This document shows positions 8,416 through 17,167 of a stretch of DNA of 64,000 nucleotides, one piece after another (the stretch's first letter is position 1; each line of letters opens with the position of its first letter). Made by a program: the position numbers and the translations under genes. The notes under the pieces were generated by a model. The model was not told the DNA's origin, did no database searches, and saw only the letters and a list, made by a program, of their open reading frames with translations. The stretch comes from Actinobacteria bacterium IMCC26207 (GTDB lineage: Bacteria > Actinomycetota > Acidimicrobiia > Acidimicrobiales > Microtrichaceae), in assembly GCA_001025035.1 (NCBI GenBank), contig LCZK01000010.1:372001-436000 (forward strand), written 5' to 3'.

Positions 8416-9209
8416 TGGTCGCGCTCTAACAGCACGGCTCGTAATCGACTCGGGTGATCGGTGATGATGCCGTCGACACCAAGGTCGAGCAACTGGTGCA
8501 TCACTTCTGGCTCATTAATTGTCCATGCGTGGACCTGGCAATCGCGCTCATGGACAGTCTTCACGAAGCCCTTGGTAATCAAAGCAATACCGTTCTGCTT
8601 CACGGGTACTTGAACACAGTGATAGTCGACCGGCGATGTCGGCGGTGAGCTTCGCAGGCGCGCTGCCGCCATGACCATAGCGACCTCTTTTGGAGATGCT
8701 GCCGTGCACTGCTTGGGTCCAAGGAGCTCGCGAAGCCTGAGTAAGCGACGATGCGAAAATGCCGCAACGCAGGCGCGTGAAACTGCCTCATGTTGCAACA
8801 GGGTTTGAGCGAGAGGCTCGACAGCAGAATCAGACTTAGCGTCAATATTGAAGAAGGCAGAGGGAAACGCCTCGAGAAGTTCTGCCAGCGTCGGGATGGG
8901 ATCAGACCCGTCGATCCGCGCTTCAGAAATTTGCGCCCAACTCAGCTCGCTGATCTTCCCCTGCTCATTGGTGACCCGATCGAGCTGGTCATCATGAAAG
9001 GCGATGAGTACTCCGTCGGCGCTCACATGTACGTCGGTCTCTAGATGCGTAAACCCCAGCTGCGTCGCAGCGGAGAAAGCCGCCAACGTATTCTCGGGAG
9101 CGGCCTCTGTGCCTCCACGATGGGCGATCGCAAGAGGATGTTCTTGTTGGTAAAAAGCATGATCCCGCACGCCGCAATGGTAGTTGCGCGTTTTGCTCAG
9201 GCACAGCAT
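8403..9209 (-). CDS. Glycerophosphodiester phosphodiesterase (GDPD family)
   Basis: This protein of about 268 residues has the GDPD TIM-barrel signature: AIAHRGGTEAAPENTLAAF with catalytic His-Arg, then HLETDVHVSADGVLIAFHDDQLDRVT carrying the Glu/Asp metal ligands and the second His. The C-terminal HAWTINEPEVMHQLLDLGVDGIITDHP is also typical. No signal peptide is evident, so it is probably cytoplasmic. The start is uncertain: ATG at 9209 is used, and a GTG at 9170 closer to the conserved core is possible. The gene is divergent from the MFS gene, whose start is only 14 bases away. Confidence 0.87.
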   Translation of the reverse strand: MLCLSKTRNYHCGVRDHAFYQQEHPLAIAHRGGTEAAPENTLAAFSAATQLGFTHLETDVHVSADGVLIAFHDDQLDRVTNEQGKISELSWAQISEARIDGSDPIPTLAELLEAFPSAFFNIDAKSDSAVEPLAQTLLQHEAVSRACVAAFSHRRLLRLRELLGPKQCTAASPKEVAMVMAAARLRSSPPTSPVDYHCVQVPVKQNGIALITKGFVKTVHERDCQVHAWTINEPEVMHQLLDLGVDGIITDHPSRLRAVLLERDQWNS

Positions 9210-9223
9210 GTAAGAGTGACCCT

Positions 9224-10468
9224 GTGATTCCTGCACAGGTCGAACTCCCTGACCGCTCTCTGCGTGGATTACCAGTTATCGCCGCCGCAAGTGTTGCTGC
9301 CATTCTGCCGGCATTTTTTCTAGGATCGCTCTCAGTCGAGATTCGATCTGAATTGGGTTACGGCGAAGCTGCGGCGGGTTTGGTTTTTGCTTCGTTTTTT
9401 GCGGCAAGTGCAGTGGGGTCTTCTCGAGTAGGAGGCTGGGTGGATCGTGTCGGGCCCAAAATTGGGTTGAGCACTGCGCTCCTAGGAGCATGCCTAGTTA
9501 ATCTCGCCATCGCCCTTGGTGCACGGCATCTCGCTGCACTTATTGCATTGTCTGCGATTGCCGGAATCTGTAACGCGACAGCGCAACTCGGGGCAAACGT
9601 TTATATCGCCCGCAACTTACCCATTCGCCGTCAAGGCATCGGCTTTGCCGTGAAGCAGTCAGCAATTCCTGGCGCAGCACTCATTGCAGGAATTCTGCTT
9701 CCATCCGTGGCGCTCACTCTTGGGTGGCGATGGGTGTTTGCTATTGGTTCTGCCCTGGGTGTCGCTGCACTGATAGCTGTTCGAGTTCGAGTGCAATCTG
9801 ACTTGCAGTCAGCACATAATCGCGAGCACCTAGTGCACCGAGATACTCTGCGGGGACCAAGAGGTGCGCTTGTCATGCTCGCTGTGGCGGCGGCCTTCGC
9901 AACGGCAGCAGCAATCACCCTGGGTGGTTTCTTTGTTGAGTCAACGATCAACTCTGGTGTGAGCCCGGCCACAGCCGGATACGCGTTAGCCCTCGGTAGT
10001 CTCATCTCGATTCTTGTGAGACTGCTAGTTGGTGGTTACGCCGACCGGCAAACAGGAAACCTGCTCGGAGTCGTAGCCATCATGATCCTGCTTGGGTCAT
10101 GTACCTCTCTCATCTTTGTCGCTCAGACTCCAACTGCGCATTTCATTGGATTGCCACTCGCGTTCGGCGCTGGGTGGGCTTGGCCGGGACTCTTTAACCT
10201 GTCGGTGATTCGGGCCTCACCTGGTTTTCCGGGCCGGGCCACTGGGATTACCCAAACGGGCGTCTACATCGGGGGAGCAGTTGGACCGGTCCTGTTCGGG
10301 TTCACTGCTGAGCATTGGTCGTACTCTGCGGCATGGGTGCTAGCAGCCGTGCTGGGAGTGTGCGCCGCAGGAGCAGTCACCTTGGGACAAAGGTTGCTGG
10401 TTGGCAGCGGGTCGAGAACTGGAAATGATCTCGAGGCGGTTGATCGAACTCACGAAGTAGGCACCTAA
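9224..10468 (+). CDS. Major facilitator superfamily transporter
   Basis: This 414-residue integral membrane protein has about 12 hydrophobic helices and an MFS-type loop 2-3 motif (GGWVDRVGPKIGLSTALLG) repeated in weaker form in the second half (GGYADRQTGNLLGVVAIMI). It starts with GTG. A basic stretch (RVRVQSDLQSAHNREHLVHR) is the central cytoplasmic loop. The set of conserved Gly/Ala residues fits sugar/organic-acid or cyanate-type exporters of the family, but the substrate cannot be assigned. Confidence 0.88.
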   Translation: MIPAQVELPDRSLRGLPVIAAASVAAILPAFFLGSLSVEIRSELGYGEAAAGLVFASFFAASAVGSSRVGGWVDRVGPKIGLSTALLGACLVNLAIALGARHLAALIALSAIAGICNATAQLGANVYIARNLPIRRQGIGFAVKQSAIPGAALIAGILLPSVALTLGWRWVFAIGSALGVAALIAVRVRVQSDLQSAHNREHLVHRDTLRGPRGALVMLAVAAAFATAAAITLGGFFVESTINSGVSPATAGYALALGSLISILVRLLVGGYADRQTGNLLGVVAIMILLGSCTSLIFVAQTPTAHFIGLPLAFGAGWAWPGLFNLSVIRASPGFPGRATGITQTGVYIGGAVGPVLFGFTAEHWSYSAAWVLAAVLGVCAAGAVTLGQRLLVGSGSRTGNDLEAVDRTHEVGT

Positions 10469-10476
10469 CCAACCTG

Positions 10477-12039
10477 CTAGATGCTTCGCCCCGCATCCTG
10501 CCAGTACTCGTCTTTCAGGAGTCGCTTGTAGAGCTTGCCCGTGGGGTGACGAGGAAGTTCCTCACGGAAGTCGACACTGCGGGGGCACTTCACGTCGGCC
10601 AGACTCTCACGACAATACGAGATGAGTTCGGCTGACAAAGCTGCCGCTTCGGCCGGGTTTGCTGGCATGTTGACGGGTTGCACAACGGCTTTTACTTCTT
10701 CGCCAAAGTCCTCATTCGGAACGCCAAACACTGCCACATCACTCACGGCCGGATGCATCGTAAGAATGTTCTCGGCCTCTTGCGGGTAGATGTTTACCCC
10801 GCCGCTGATGATCATGTACGCCTTGCGATCCGACAGATACAAGAACCCGTCCTCATCGACTCGCCCGACGTCGCCGAGGGTCGACCAACCAGCGGTGTTA
10901 TAGGACTCTTTGGTCTTGTCTGGATCGTTGTGGTAGCTGAAAGCCGCTTCTGACTCAAAGAACACCGTTCCCGTTTCACCAACAGGGAGTTCCTCGCCAT
11001 CATCATCAAGAATGTGCAGCACGCCAGCTAGCGGCTGTCCGACGCTTCCCTTGTGAGCTAACCAAGCTTCGGAGTTTGCCCAACAAAATCCATTGCCCTC
11101 AGTGCCTGCGTAGTACTCGTGAATGATCGGTCCCCACCAGTCGATCATCTTTTCCTTGACAGGAATTGGACATGGCGCAGCAGCGTGAATAACTACTTGG
11201 AGCGAAGACATGTCATGGACGGCCCGTTGCTGATCAGTCAGCTTGAGCATACGAACGAACATGGTCGGCACGAACTGTCCAAAGGTCACCTGGTACTTCT
11301 CAATCAGGCGTAGTGCGTCTTGCGCATCAAATCGCTCCATAACGACCACAGTGCCACCAGCCCTCTGTACCTGCATCGAGAAACGCAACGGAGCCGAGTG
11401 GTATTGCGGTGCTGGGGAGAGGTACACCGTTTCGGTGTTCGCCCCAAAGAGTCCGGCAACGAGCATGTACAACATGTCGCCCGTTCCGAGTGGCACATCA
11501 CGCACCGGAACCTTCACGCCTTTGGGTTGGCCAGTGGTACCCGAGGAGTACAACATGTCCATACCTTCAGTCGGTTCTATGAGTTCAGTTCGGGGCTGTG
11601 CCTCTACTGCAGCCTCGAAGGATTCGTAACCGTCAATGGTGGAATCTAACAAGTAGCGATGCTCAACCCCCGGGGTCAGCAACAGCAACTCGCGAGCAAG
11701 CTCTGATTTGTATTGGGTGCTGATCAGCACGCGTGCACCAGAGTCGTTGACGATATAGGCGACCTCTTCTTGGGTAAGTCGAGATGAGATAGCGGTGTAG
11801 TACAAGCCTGCGTAGTGCGCACCCCAGGCTAGGGACAGATACCACGGGTGGTTCTCTGCGCACCAAGCCACATGGTCCCCAGGCCGTAGGCCAAGTGAAT
11901 GCATCAGGTGTGCAATCTGGGTAGCACGTTCGTGGAGTTCTCGGTATGTCACGGTGAGCCCAGTGCTGGCCATGATGTAGGCAGGGTGGTCGCCGCGATC
12001 TTGGACGTATCCACCTGGATACAGAAGTTGTTCAGTCAC
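10477..12039 (-). CDS. Acyl-CoA synthetase (AMP-binding, ANL superfamily)
   Basis: This 520-residue adenylating enzyme has the phosphate loop SSGTTGQPKGVKVP, the adenylate motif HEYYAGTEGNGF, the hinge YLSDRKAYMIISGGVNIYPQE and the catalytic Lys region HPTGKLYKR near the C-terminus. It converts an acid, ATP and CoA to acyl-CoA, AMP and pyrophosphate. I start it at the GTG at 12039 because AAGGGGA is correctly placed before it and the next 80 residues upstream in frame show no family homology. It lies between an MFS gene and a divergent SirB1-like gene. The substrate is unknown; a medium- or branched-chain acid is possible. Confidence 0.9.
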   Translation of the reverse strand: MTEQLLYPGGYVQDRGDHPAYIMASTGLTVTYRELHERATQIAHLMHSLGLRPGDHVAWCAENHPWYLSLAWGAHYAGLYYTAISSRLTQEEVAYIVNDSGARVLISTQYKSELARELLLLTPGVEHRYLLDSTIDGYESFEAAVEAQPRTELIEPTEGMDMLYSSGTTGQPKGVKVPVRDVPLGTGDMLYMLVAGLFGANTETVYLSPAPQYHSAPLRFSMQVQRAGGTVVVMERFDAQDALRLIEKYQVTFGQFVPTMFVRMLKLTDQQRAVHDMSSLQVVIHAAAPCPIPVKEKMIDWWGPIIHEYYAGTEGNGFCWANSEAWLAHKGSVGQPLAGVLHILDDDGEELPVGETGTVFFESEAAFSYHNDPDKTKESYNTAGWSTLGDVGRVDEDGFLYLSDRKAYMIISGGVNIYPQEAENILTMHPAVSDVAVFGVPNEDFGEEVKAVVQPVNMPANPAEAAALSAELISYCRESLADVKCPRSVDFREELPRHPTGKLYKRLLKDEYWQDAGRSI

Positions 12040-12191
12040 TGAAGTTCCCCTTGTTGAGATTGCGCAAAGCTGAACTCGCGCAGCTATCGGATGGTAGTCG
12101 TTTGGATCGCCTTGACTATTCAAGCCTTCGGCCGACAAGGCCTGAAACCCGAGTGGACTGCGCGAGCCCACACTGGTGGAAGTACCTTCTT

Positions 12192-13007
12192 GTGGTGGAC
12201 GCAGTTGCTCGATTCGCTCAGGTTTGTGTGCAGGAATCACCACGTCTTGACCTCGGCCTTGCCGCCATAGCGTGTGCATTCCAAAGCAAGGTCACAGAAG
12301 CCCAACTCCTAGCAAGGCTTGACGAACTCGCAGAAGGGCTAGCGGCCAAGTACCGCCTTGAGATGGGCCAAGACATCTCCTGGCTCTCTGGTGCTGAGTT
12401 CAGTCGGGAATTGTTTGGGGCGGATGGGTTTCAGGGTGACCAACTGGAGTACTCGAGTCCCTCGAACAGTCTGCTGAATGAGATGCTTGATCGCCGAAGG
12501 GGAATTCCGATTACGTTGACGATTCTCGGAATCGAGATCGGTCGAAGGTGCGGATTCAATTTCTTTGGAATCGGTATGCCCGGACATTTCCTGATGGGCG
12601 AAGTGGGGAACTCGAGGCAGTTCTTCGATCCATTCGAGGCAGGCAGAGTGCTCTCCGCGCAGGAAGCGCGTGAGTTCTTTCACGCCATGCATGGCAGCCA
12701 ACATACATTTGAGAAGGTGTTTCTGGCGCCCGCTGAGCCTCGACAGATTCTTATGCGAGTGCTGAACAACCTGTACGCCGCATTTGTGAACCAGGGAGAT
12801 CCTGAGAATCTCGAATGTGTCCTGAACTTGCAAAGCGTGATCCCTGGGTATGCGAAGGAGGCTCTGGGGCAGCTAGCCGGGCTGCTCGCTACCCAAGGCC
12901 GTTTCACAGATGCTGCGAACGTTCATGACCGGTTGCGCCTTGAGGACCCTGCGAATCTCCAAGGCCACGAGCGGGCCGCACAACAGCTCCGGGCACGACT
13001 GAACTAA
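12192..13007 (+). CDS. SirB1/transglutaminase-like superfamily protein
   Basis: This protein of about 271 residues contains the SirB1 N-terminal (transglutaminase-like) core: DRRRGIPITLTILGIEIGRRCGF, then IGMPGHFLMG and FFDPFEAGRVLS. A C-terminal helical repeat region follows (AFVNQGDPENLECVLNLQ.. TDAANVHDRLRLEDP), like the tetratricopeptide-type tail of the family. The catalytic Cys of true transglutaminases is replaced or displaced here (RRGIPITL), as in other SirB1 proteins. I place the start at a GTG (12192 or 12195) after GGTGGA; longer frames from 12051 add a segment without homology. Its biochemical role is not established. Confidence 0.72.
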   Translation: MVDAVARFAQVCVQESPRLDLGLAAIACAFQSKVTEAQLLARLDELAEGLAAKYRLEMGQDISWLSGAEFSRELFGADGFQGDQLEYSSPSNSLLNEMLDRRRGIPITLTILGIEIGRRCGFNFFGIGMPGHFLMGEVGNSRQFFDPFEAGRVLSAQEAREFFHAMHGSQHTFEKVFLAPAEPRQILMRVLNNLYAAFVNQGDPENLECVLNLQSVIPGYAKEALGQLAGLLATQGRFTDAANVHDRLRLEDPANLQGHERAAQQLRARLN

Positions 13008-13099
13008 CACGCTGACTGAACAAACAAGGCGGTCGTGCGGTAAATTGACCACCCAGTCAAGTGCTCCTGCCTCCGGCGGGCCAACGCTTTGGAGGATGT

Positions 13100-14305
13100 A
13101 TGACAGCTCTCGAATCGCAGCAGGTTTCTACTGATCCCGATCGACAGAGGGTGGAAGAGGCCTGTGATCGTTTGCTCACAGAGTGCCCGCCCCAGAGTTG
13201 CTCGGAACAGCAGTTCCTCGAGGCGCAGTTCGATGCGGGTCTTGCTTGGGTCCACTTCCCAGTGGGCAATGGCGGTCTTGGTGTCAGCCCGGGTCTCCAG
13301 AGAGAGGTGATCTCAGCCTTGAGTCCACAGGGTGCACCCATCGGCGGCGCGAAGAACCCGATTGGATATGGCATGTGCGCTCCAGCGGTCGAGGTCCACG
13401 GCACCGATGAACAAAAGAAGATGCTTCGTTCGTTGTTTTCTAACGAGCACGTCTGGTGTCAAATGTTTTCTGAACCAGGAGCTGGCTCAGATGTTGCCTC
13501 CCTAGCTATGCGAGCCGAACGTGACGGCGATGAGTGGATACTCAATGGCCAAAAAGTGTGGACAACCTTGGCTCACATCTCGGCGTATGGGCTGGTAATC
13601 GCTCGCACCGACCCCGAACTACCAAAGCATCGCGGTATCACGGCATTCATTGTGGACATGCACGCCCCCGGTGTAGAGGTCAGGCCATTGCGTCAGATGA
13701 CGGGTGAGGCGGAGTTCAACGAGGTGTATCTCACCGATGTCCGAATCCCTGATTCGATGCGCCTTGATGATGTTGGTCGTGGTTGGGCCGTGTCGATTAC
13801 GACGCTCATGAATGAGCGCGTGTCGATCGGTGGTGGTACGCCGCCACGTGGGTCAGGGCCCATTGGGCAGTTGCTGCAAACCTGGCAGAGCCATGGAACA
13901 GGAGATCCTGTGCAGCGTGATCTGGTTACCAAACTCTGGGTTGAGGCCGAGGTGAATCGTCTTACCAATATCCGTGCCTCTCAACTTCGCAAAGCAGGAA
14001 CTCCCGGTCCAGAGGGATCCGTAGCCAAGTTGGCCATGGCCGAGAACAACAAGGCGATCTATAGCCTCGCTCTAGACATCATGGGCGCTGCAGGAATGCT
14101 GTACGAGTCCTATGAGTTTGGTCGTCCACGGCATGCGCTGTTCTCAGATGACATGTACAAGAACTTCCTGCGTGCGAGAGCTAACTCGATCGAGGGTGGT
14201 ACTTCAGAGGTACTCAAGAACATCATCGGTGAGCGGGTCTTGGGCTTGCCTGGTGATGTTCGAGTGGACAAAGTTGCAGCTTGGAAAGACGTTCCGCGGA
14301 ACTAA
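13100..14305 (+). CDS. Acyl-CoA dehydrogenase
   Basis: This 401-residue flavoprotein of the acyl-CoA dehydrogenase family has the FAD/substrate motifs CQMFSEPGAGSDVASL and GDEWILNGQKVWTT, and the C-terminal dimer/FAD region FLRARANSIEGGTSEVLKNIIGERVLGLP. It oxidises an acyl-CoA to the 2,3-enoyl-CoA and passes electrons to ETF. GGAGG ends four bases before the ATG at 13100, which decides the start. The two acyl-CoA synthetases in the first 12 kb fit use in fatty acid or related catabolism, though they are not in one operon with it. Confidence 0.93.
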   Translation: MTALESQQVSTDPDRQRVEEACDRLLTECPPQSCSEQQFLEAQFDAGLAWVHFPVGNGGLGVSPGLQREVISALSPQGAPIGGAKNPIGYGMCAPAVEVHGTDEQKKMLRSLFSNEHVWCQMFSEPGAGSDVASLAMRAERDGDEWILNGQKVWTTLAHISAYGLVIARTDPELPKHRGITAFIVDMHAPGVEVRPLRQMTGEAEFNEVYLTDVRIPDSMRLDDVGRGWAVSITTLMNERVSIGGGTPPRGSGPIGQLLQTWQSHGTGDPVQRDLVTKLWVEAEVNRLTNIRASQLRKAGTPGPEGSVAKLAMAENNKAIYSLALDIMGAAGMLYESYEFGRPRHALFSDDMYKNFLRARANSIEGGTSEVLKNIIGERVLGLPGDVRVDKVAAWKDVPRN

Positions 14306-14386
14306 CAGGTGCACTCAACTCCGGCATGGTTTCAGCGCTAGAAGGAAGCATTCCTGATTGCTGCTGAATCGGCCTAGCCTGATGCC

Positions 14387-15820
14387 ATGGCACGTCGAAC
14401 CAAAATTGTCGCAACCATCGGTCCCGCCTCGGATTCCGAGGTGGTACTTCGCCAACTTGTCGAAGCTGGGATGGACGTAGCACGGCTTGGCCTTGCGCAT
14501 GGAACCGTTGATGAGACTTTGGAGCGATTCAGAAGGATTCGCGCAGTTTCAGCTGAACTCGGCCGGCCAGTCGGAATCATGGTCGACCTGCCCGGTCCCA
14601 AGGTGCGACTCGGTAGCTTTGGGGATTCAGCAGTTGACCTACCCACCAACAGCACAGTTTTGTTGTATCCGGGCCGAGAGAGTTCAAACGCATCGGCTCT
14701 TGGAGTGGACTATGAGAATCTGTTGTCTGATGTTCACGTGGGTGACCTGCTCGCAGTTGGGGATGGCAGCGTCACGTTGGTCATCGAGTCGGTAGATGGT
14801 GACTCGGCGACCGCACGAATTACTCATGGCGGACCCGTACAAGGTCGCCCAGGTTTGCACGTACCTTCTGAACGGCTTGGGATTGCGTCGCCCACTCCGG
14901 ATGACTTAGTCAAGCTGGATGCGTTTGTAGAAGTCGGCGTGGACATGGTTGCGTTCTCGTTTGTTCGTTCGGGTGCCGATATGCGTAAAGCTGGCACCGA
15001 GCCTCATCCGATCGGCCCTCTGTTGGTTGCAAAGATCGAGACTCGGGCAGCAGTAGAGAATCTTCAGGGCATCATCGAAGCCTCTGGTGCTCTGATGGTT
15101 GCTCGTGGTGACCTTGGTTCGGAGCTAGGGATTGAAGAACTGCCCCACGTGCAAAAGCAGATCATTCGCGAGTGCATAGCCCTTGGAAAGCCAGTGATAA
15201 CCGCGACTCAAATGCTGGAGTCGATGGTGACAGCTCCTTCACCTACTCGCGCCGAGGTCAGCGATGTTGCAAACGCAGTGTTCGACGGGAGTTCCGCAGT
15301 GATGCTGTCGGCAGAGAGCGCTGTTGGCCACGATCCAGTCAACGCCGTGGCGACCATGGCGAGAATCGCAGATCGTGCTGATCAAGATTTTGATTACGAC
15401 GCGTGGGCTCGCCGGATCCGTCTGCTCAGGAGTGAAGCTCTAGGCGATGGCCCTGCGCGAATCACTGACGCCATGACAGGTGCCACTTGGCGAGCAGCAA
15501 CCGAGATGAACGTGGACGCAATTATCTGTATCTCTGAATCTGGTTTCACTGTTCGCTCGATTGCTCGGTTCCGACCGAGCATGCCGATCATTGCGTTCAC
15601 GCCGTTGGAGCAGACCCTTCGGCAACTCACTCTGAGTTGGGGTGCAACACCTTTGCTTGCACCACACAGGGTTGAGAGCTTGGCAATGATGGACCACCTA
15701 GTGGAGTTGGCGCGTGACTCTGGTCATGTCCGAACGGGTGACACTGTTGCTGTGTTGGCAGGCGGCGGCGGAGACGGACACCATGCAGCGGATGTGCTGC
15801 GAGTGATGATCGTGAAGTGA
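14387..15820 (+). CDS. pyk: Pyruvate kinase, potassium-independent type by key residues
   Basis: This 477-residue glycolytic enzyme transfers phosphate from PEP to ADP. The N-terminal RRTKIVATIGPAS, catalytic VAKIETRAAVEN, metal-binding VARGDLGSELG and ITATQMLESM motifs are intact. The segment normally read DTKGPEIRTG is DLPGPKVRLG (residues 67-76). Thr113 and Glu117 of the muscle enzyme are therefore Leu and Lys, the combination reported for potassium-independent pyruvate kinases. RLNFSHG is likewise RLGLAHG, which removes the other potassium ligands. The stop overlaps the next gene's GTG by four bases. Confidence 0.95.
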   Translation: MARRTKIVATIGPASDSEVVLRQLVEAGMDVARLGLAHGTVDETLERFRRIRAVSAELGRPVGIMVDLPGPKVRLGSFGDSAVDLPTNSTVLLYPGRESSNASALGVDYENLLSDVHVGDLLAVGDGSVTLVIESVDGDSATARITHGGPVQGRPGLHVPSERLGIASPTPDDLVKLDAFVEVGVDMVAFSFVRSGADMRKAGTEPHPIGPLLVAKIETRAAVENLQGIIEASGALMVARGDLGSELGIEELPHVQKQIIRECIALGKPVITATQMLESMVTAPSPTRAEVSDVANAVFDGSSAVMLSAESAVGHDPVNAVATMARIADRADQDFDYDAWARRIRLLRSEALGDGPARITDAMTGATWRAATEMNVDAIICISESGFTVRSIARFRPSMPIIAFTPLEQTLRQLTLSWGATPLLAPHRVESLAMMDHLVELARDSGHVRTGDTVAVLAGGGGDGHHAADVLRVMIVK

Positions 15821-16629
15821 CTGCAAGTCCATCGGACGGTTCGCTCAAGGTGAATGGTCTGGCGGTGGTTCGCCGAACCCGGGCCAATCTTGACCCTGAT
15901 CTACCAACAGTGCTGTTCGTGCATGGGGCAATGGATCGGGCTGCGAGCTTCAGCCGGGTTATGCGCCGGCTCGTGCAATTCGATCTGATTGCCTTTGATC
16001 GGCGTGGCTACTCCGGCTCGTTGTCCGCAGGAGTAAACAAAACTCTGGACGGCCATGTAGATGACGTGGTCGAAGTCATTGAGTTCAGTGGTTCAGAGTC
16101 CGTGGTTGTTATCGGTCACAGCCTGGGCGGAACGTTGGCACTTGGTCTTGCAGCCCGAGCAGATTCTCGAGTGAAAGGACTGGGAGTTTTTGAGTCACCG
16201 ATGCCCAGCTTGGACAACTCGTATGCATCGGTTGGAGCTGGAGCAATCGAGCGTGGAGAAGAGCAAGGCCCAGCTTCCGCAGCCGAATTCTTCTACCGTT
16301 TGATGGTCGGTGAGGCCACATGGACTCGGCTGCGAGAGCGAGATCGTGAGGCCCGACGCGCAGAAGGTCCGGCTCTACTAGCTGAGCTTCGCTCCCTGCG
16401 AACACCCAGTGCGGCGATTGACCCCGTGGGCATTTCGCTTCCCGTCCTCTTGGGTGTGGGGTCTGAATCTCCGAGCAGCCTGCGGACAGGTTCGGCACTC
16501 CTTCATGCGGCTCTGCCTCGCTCCGAGGTGGTCGAAATACGCGGGGCTGGTCATGGTGCCCACCTGTCACATGCCGATGAATTCGCTCGCTATGTGCAGT
16601 CGTGCGTCGTGTTCGCCGGTGGACCTTGA
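15817..16629 (+). CDS. Alpha/beta hydrolase
   Basis: This 270-residue protein has the alpha/beta-hydrolase fold. The oxyanion segment is FVHGAMDRAASF, the nucleophile elbow is VVIGHSLGGTLALG (Ser in GHSLG), the acid is probably in the region ..IDPVGISLPVLLGVGSE, and the catalytic His is in GAGHGAHLSHADEF. There is no signal peptide, so it should act in the cytoplasm. It starts with a GTG that overlaps the pyk stop codon (GTGA), so it is translated together with pyruvate kinase. No specific substrate can be assigned. Confidence 0.85.
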   Translation: MTASPSDGSLKVNGLAVVRRTRANLDPDLPTVLFVHGAMDRAASFSRVMRRLVQFDLIAFDRRGYSGSLSAGVNKTLDGHVDDVVEVIEFSGSESVVVIGHSLGGTLALGLAARADSRVKGLGVFESPMPSLDNSYASVGAGAIERGEEQGPASAAEFFYRLMVGEATWTRLRERDREARRAEGPALLAELRSLRTPSAAIDPVGISLPVLLGVGSESPSSLRTGSALLHAALPRSEVVEIRGAGHGAHLSHADEFARYVQSCVVFAGGP

Positions 16630-16664
16630 AGTTCTCGTGCTCAGACCCTGAGTACGATGTGCCC

Positions 16665-17105
16665 ATGTCAGATGCACCCGTCCAACTCACTCCCTCAGGT
16701 CCACCGCAGACTGTGCTGTCCTCGGAGTCGCCTGATCTGCTTGCTGCGCTAGCAGATGCGCTAGCGCTGCCTCTGACCGAGAGGCGAGCGGCTGTGGCCG
16801 AAGTGGTTGCGAATAACCCTCGCTTTCTTGACGGCTGGGCTCAACTCGGTCGCCTTGGCCGAGACAATGTAGAGAGCTATGCGTGTTACCGGGTTGGGTA
16901 TCACCGAGGCCTTGACCGCTTGCGTGCTTCGGGGTGGCGAGGAAGTGGCTACGTGCGCTGGGAGCACGAGACGAACCGCGGATTCTTGCGTGCGCTGCAA
17001 GGGCTTCGTGACATGGCAGCAGCAATTGGTGAAGTGGACGAAGAAGAACGTTGTCGACACTTCTTGTATCAGTGTGATCCAAACATGGGTGAGAATCTCG
17101 ACTGA
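16665..17105 (+). CDS. DUF3151 family protein
   Basis: This 146-residue protein matches the actinobacterial DUF3151 family. The recognisable blocks are FLDGWAQLGRLGRDNVESYACYRVGYHRGLD, GWRGSGYVRWEHETNRGFLRAL and the C-terminal EEERCRHFL (written here in parts). It is probably soluble and helical. Its function is unknown. The ATG at 16665 is chosen because upstream residues in frame overlap the end of the hydrolase gene and have no family similarity. Confidence 0.8.
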   Translation: MSDAPVQLTPSGPPQTVLSSESPDLLAALADALALPLTERRAAVAEVVANNPRFLDGWAQLGRLGRDNVESYACYRVGYHRGLDRLRASGWRGSGYVRWEHETNRGFLRALQGLRDMAAAIGEVDEEERCRHFLYQCDPNMGENLD

Positions 17106-17167
17106 AGGAACTTGTCGCTGCAACCATGAGAGCCCCGTAACTCACTCATGCCGCCTACACTCCGATC

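Noticed and set aside
12051-12191. Upstream part of the long frame before the SirB1-like gene
   Set aside because: These codons have no SirB1 similarity, lie in the gap before the divergent synthetase gene, and a GTG with GGTGGA is available at 12192.
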